This document shows, piece after piece, positions 6,082 through 7,593 of a stretch of DNA of 7,593 nucleotides. The notes beneath the pieces were generated by a model. It was given only the letters and a program-made list of their open reading frames with translations, did no database searches and was not told the DNA's origin. The DNA is from an uncultured Lachnospiraceae bacterium (GTDB taxonomy: Bacteria > Bacillota > Clostridia > Lachnospirales > Lachnospiraceae): assembly GCA_910579645.1 (NCBI GenBank), contig CAJTVK010000174.1, positions 1-7,593 on the forward strand, written 5' to 3'. Positions within the stretch are counted from its first letter, which is position 1; every line of letters begins with the position of its first letter. The translations under genes were made by a program, and so were the position numbers.

Positions 6082-7107
6082 ATGAGGAAATCGGATTTTT
6101 ATTTTGACCTTCCGCCGGAACGGATTGCGCAGGACCCTCTGGAGGACCGCGCTTCCTCCCGGCTCCTGACCCTCCGTAAGGATACGGGGGAAACAGGTCA
6201 CCGTATATTTCGGGAAATCATAGATTATCTGGAGCCGGGCGACTGCCTTGTGCTGAATGACACGAAGGTCATTCCTGCCCGGCTGATGGGAGTGAAGGCA
6301 GGAACCGGGGCGGCCATTGAAGTGCTGCTTCTGAAAAGACAGGAAAAGGACATATGGGAGACTTTGGTGAAGCCCGGGAAAAAGGCGAGGCCGGGTACGG
6401 TAATCCGCTTCGGGGACGGGCTTTTGGAAGGGGAAGTGCTGGAGGTGCTGGAAGAGGGGAACCGCAGGATAAGGTTTTCTTATGAAGGAATATTTGAAGA
6501 GGTGCTGGACCGGCTGGGAGAAATGCCCCTGCCGCCCTATATTACCCATAAGCTGGAGGATAAGAGCCGTTATCAGACCGTATATGCAAAGTATGAAGGC
6601 TCCGCCGCGGCGCCTACCGCCGGGCTTCATTTTACGGACGGGCTTTTAAGACAGATTAGGGAAAAAGGCGTGGACATTGCCTATGTTACTTTGCATGTGG
6701 GCTTGGGCACTTTCCGGCCGGTAAAGGCGGAAAACATATTGGAGCATCATATGCATTCCGAATACTATGAGGTGAGCGAAGAGGCAGCAAGGAAAATCAA
6801 CCGGGCAAAGCAGGCAAAAAGGAAAGTCGTCTGTGTGGGAACGACCAGCTGCAGGACGGTGGAGAGTGCGGCAGACGGTGCGGGCACGGTGCGGGCCGGC
6901 TGCGGAAATACGGAAATTTTCATTTATCCCGGATACCGGTTTAAGGTTTTGGATGCGCTGATTACCAACTTTCACCTGCCGGAATCCACTTTGGTGATGC
7001 TGGTGTCCGCCTTGGCAGGCAGGGAGAACGTTCTGGCGGCCTATCGGGAGGCCGTTGCGGAGGGCTATCGGTTTTTCAGTTTCGGGGATGCGATGCTTAT
7101 CTATTAA
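6082..7107 (+). CDS. queA: tRNA ribosyltransferase-isomerase QueA
   Basis: QueA transfers and isomerises the ribosyl part of S-adenosylmethionine onto preQ1 at wobble position 34 of GUN-anticodon tRNAs, making epoxyqueuosine. From ATG 6082 the protein is 341 aa, which matches the family. The start MRKSDFYFDLPPERIAQ aligns with the usual QueA N-terminus. Family signatures: LVLNDTKVIPARLMG (56-70), MPLPPYI (148-154), YEGSAAAPTAGLHFT (171-185), TLHVGLGTFRPV (203-214), HSEYYEV (225-231), GTTSCRTVES (253-262) and ITNFHLPESTLVMLVSAL (294-311). The start is not certain. GGAGG (6075-6079) is only 2 nt from ATG 6082, while a stronger AGGAGG (6055-6060) sits near in-frame GTG codons at 6064 and 6073. 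It begins 50 bp after the aminopeptidase stop and is probably co-transcribed with it. No other queuosine gene is in the window. Confidence 0.97.
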   Translation: MRKSDFYFDLPPERIAQDPLEDRASSRLLTLRKDTGETGHRIFREIIDYLEPGDCLVLNDTKVIPARLMGVKAGTGAAIEVLLLKRQEKDIWETLVKPGKKARPGTVIRFGDGLLEGEVLEVLEEGNRRIRFSYEGIFEEVLDRLGEMPLPPYITHKLEDKSRYQTVYAKYEGSAAAPTAGLHFTDGLLRQIREKGVDIAYVTLHVGLGTFRPVKAENILEHHMHSEYYEVSEEAARKINRAKQAKRKVVCVGTTSCRTVESAADGAGTVRAGCGNTEIFIYPGYRFKVLDALITNFHLPESTLVMLVSALAGRENVLAAYREAVAEGYRFFSFGDAMLIY

Positions 7108-7173
7108 CACCGTTTTCTTGCCTTTTAAACAGATGAAAATTCAGAAAAAGGCTAGGAATGTAGGAGTTGTTTT

Positions 7174-7362
7174 ATGAGCAGAGACACGTTGCGTGGTCTG
7201 GCTGAGATAGCAGACGAAAAAGAAATTGATACGGTCTGCCGGATTCTGCTGAAATTTGTTCAGTAGGATTCGGCAACCTCGGATGAAGTGGAAGCAATCA
7301 GAGAAGCCAGACAGGAAATCGAAAGAGGGGAACTTTTTTCTCACGAAGATGTGTGGGCGTGA
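7174..7362 (+). pseudogene. Broken antitoxin-like gene with in-frame stop
   Basis: A strong AGGAG (7162-7166) lies 7 nt before ATG 7174. The frame reads MSRDTLRGLAEIADEKEIDT and onward for 30 codons, meets TAG at 7264-7266, then continues in the same frame for 31 more codons through EVEAIREARQEIERGE to a terminal HEDVWA and TGA at 7360-7362. The acidic, helical composition, the total of 62 codons and the EARQEIERGE-x-x-S/T-HED-like ending resemble short type II antitoxins of the RelB/Phd kind. This is by recollection of family style, not a search. A GTG at 7359 overlaps the final TGA, a coupling typical of antitoxin-toxin pairs, but that frame (VRRYKETGEK) stops after 10 codons. I infer a decayed toxin-antitoxin module. 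A single sequencing error at 7264 could instead restore the first gene. Confidence 0.5.
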
Positions 7363-7593
7363 GACGATACAAAGAAACAGGAGAAAAATGAGAGCAGCCG
7401 GAACAGAGGATTGGTTGCTCTTATACTCTCTCTGCAGCCTGTATAGCTGCCGTGATTGAAAACGGTGAGAAAACAGCAGTGATATGTCTGCTTCGTTCAT
7501 AAGCTTGCGTATACCGTGGAGTGCAGGCCACGGAAATCAATTTTGGGTCTTCTGCCTGCGCAGCTGCCGGCCCCGGGAACCTACGGACAGCCA
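7363..7593. other. Unassigned 3' region with one inverted repeat
   Basis: No gene is recognised here. CCGTGG (7514-7519) and CCACGG (7528-7533) form a perfect 6-bp inverted repeat with an 8-bp loop. A short T4 (7541-7544) follows eight bases later, too distant for a standard terminator. Frame +3 is open from 7392 to the TAA at 7500 without a start codon. An ATG at 7484 opens a frame to the window edge but lacks a Shine-Dalgarno site. The last 90 bases are more GC-rich than the preceding stretch. Confidence 0.3.

Noticed and set aside
1051..6630. Long minus-strand ORFs (for example 1051-1797, 1893-2966, 3345-4667, 5105-6043, 5884-6630)
   Set aside because: They lie opposite clearly conserved + strand genes or the repeat array, and their translations look like random His/Pro/Phe-rich shadows with no family motifs.
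7120..7152. Terminator after queA
   Set aside because: GCCTTTT (7120-7126) and AAAAGGC (7146-7152) are complementary, but the 19-nt loop, AT-rich stem and lack of a following T-run make it weak.

Overview
The window reads as a chromosomal housekeeping segment from a Gram-positive Firmicute, most likely a Clostridia/Lachnospiraceae-type gut bacterium. This is an inference from the T-box leader controlling an aminoacyl-tRNA synthetase operon, strong purine-rich Shine-Dalgarno (SD) sites, moderate GC content and the protein sequences. All recognisable genes lie on the + strand.

Layout. Positions 1-92 hold nothing I can identify. A good sigma-A promoter (93-121) drives a roughly 490-nt leader that contains a complete phenylalanine T-box riboswitch ending in an intrinsic terminator (489-524). 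pheS (622-1641) and pheT (1779-4199) follow and encode the alpha and beta subunits of phenylalanyl-tRNA synthetase. The 401-bp gap from 4200 to 4600 has a GC-rich block with inverted repeats, a possible 39-codon ORF, and a five-copy tandem repeat of exactly 35 bp that runs into the ribosome-binding site of the next gene. That gene (4601-6031) is an M18-family zinc aminopeptidase. queA (6082-7107) follows closely and encodes the S-adenosylmethionine:tRNA ribosyltransferase-isomerase of queuosine synthesis. The last 486 bases hold what looks like a decayed antitoxin-type gene with an in-frame stop (7174-7362), then unassigned GC-rich sequence with an inverted repeat.

How the genes work together. 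PheS and PheT assemble into the (alpha-beta)2 synthetase. Its supply should be tuned by uncharged tRNA-Phe binding the leader: the specifier region contains UUC, and the UGGU bulge fits the A73 discriminator of tRNA-Phe. The aminopeptidase releases amino acids from peptides and QueA modifies wobble-position tRNA bases, so the theme is translation and amino-acid economy. No joint system is implied.

I see no previously undescribed biological system. The features most worth a second look are the 35-bp tandem array, which is open in all six reading frames and abuts a start site; the decayed toxin-antitoxin-like remnant; extra hairpins flanking the T-box; and two GC-rich intergenic blocks that may be dispersed repeats.
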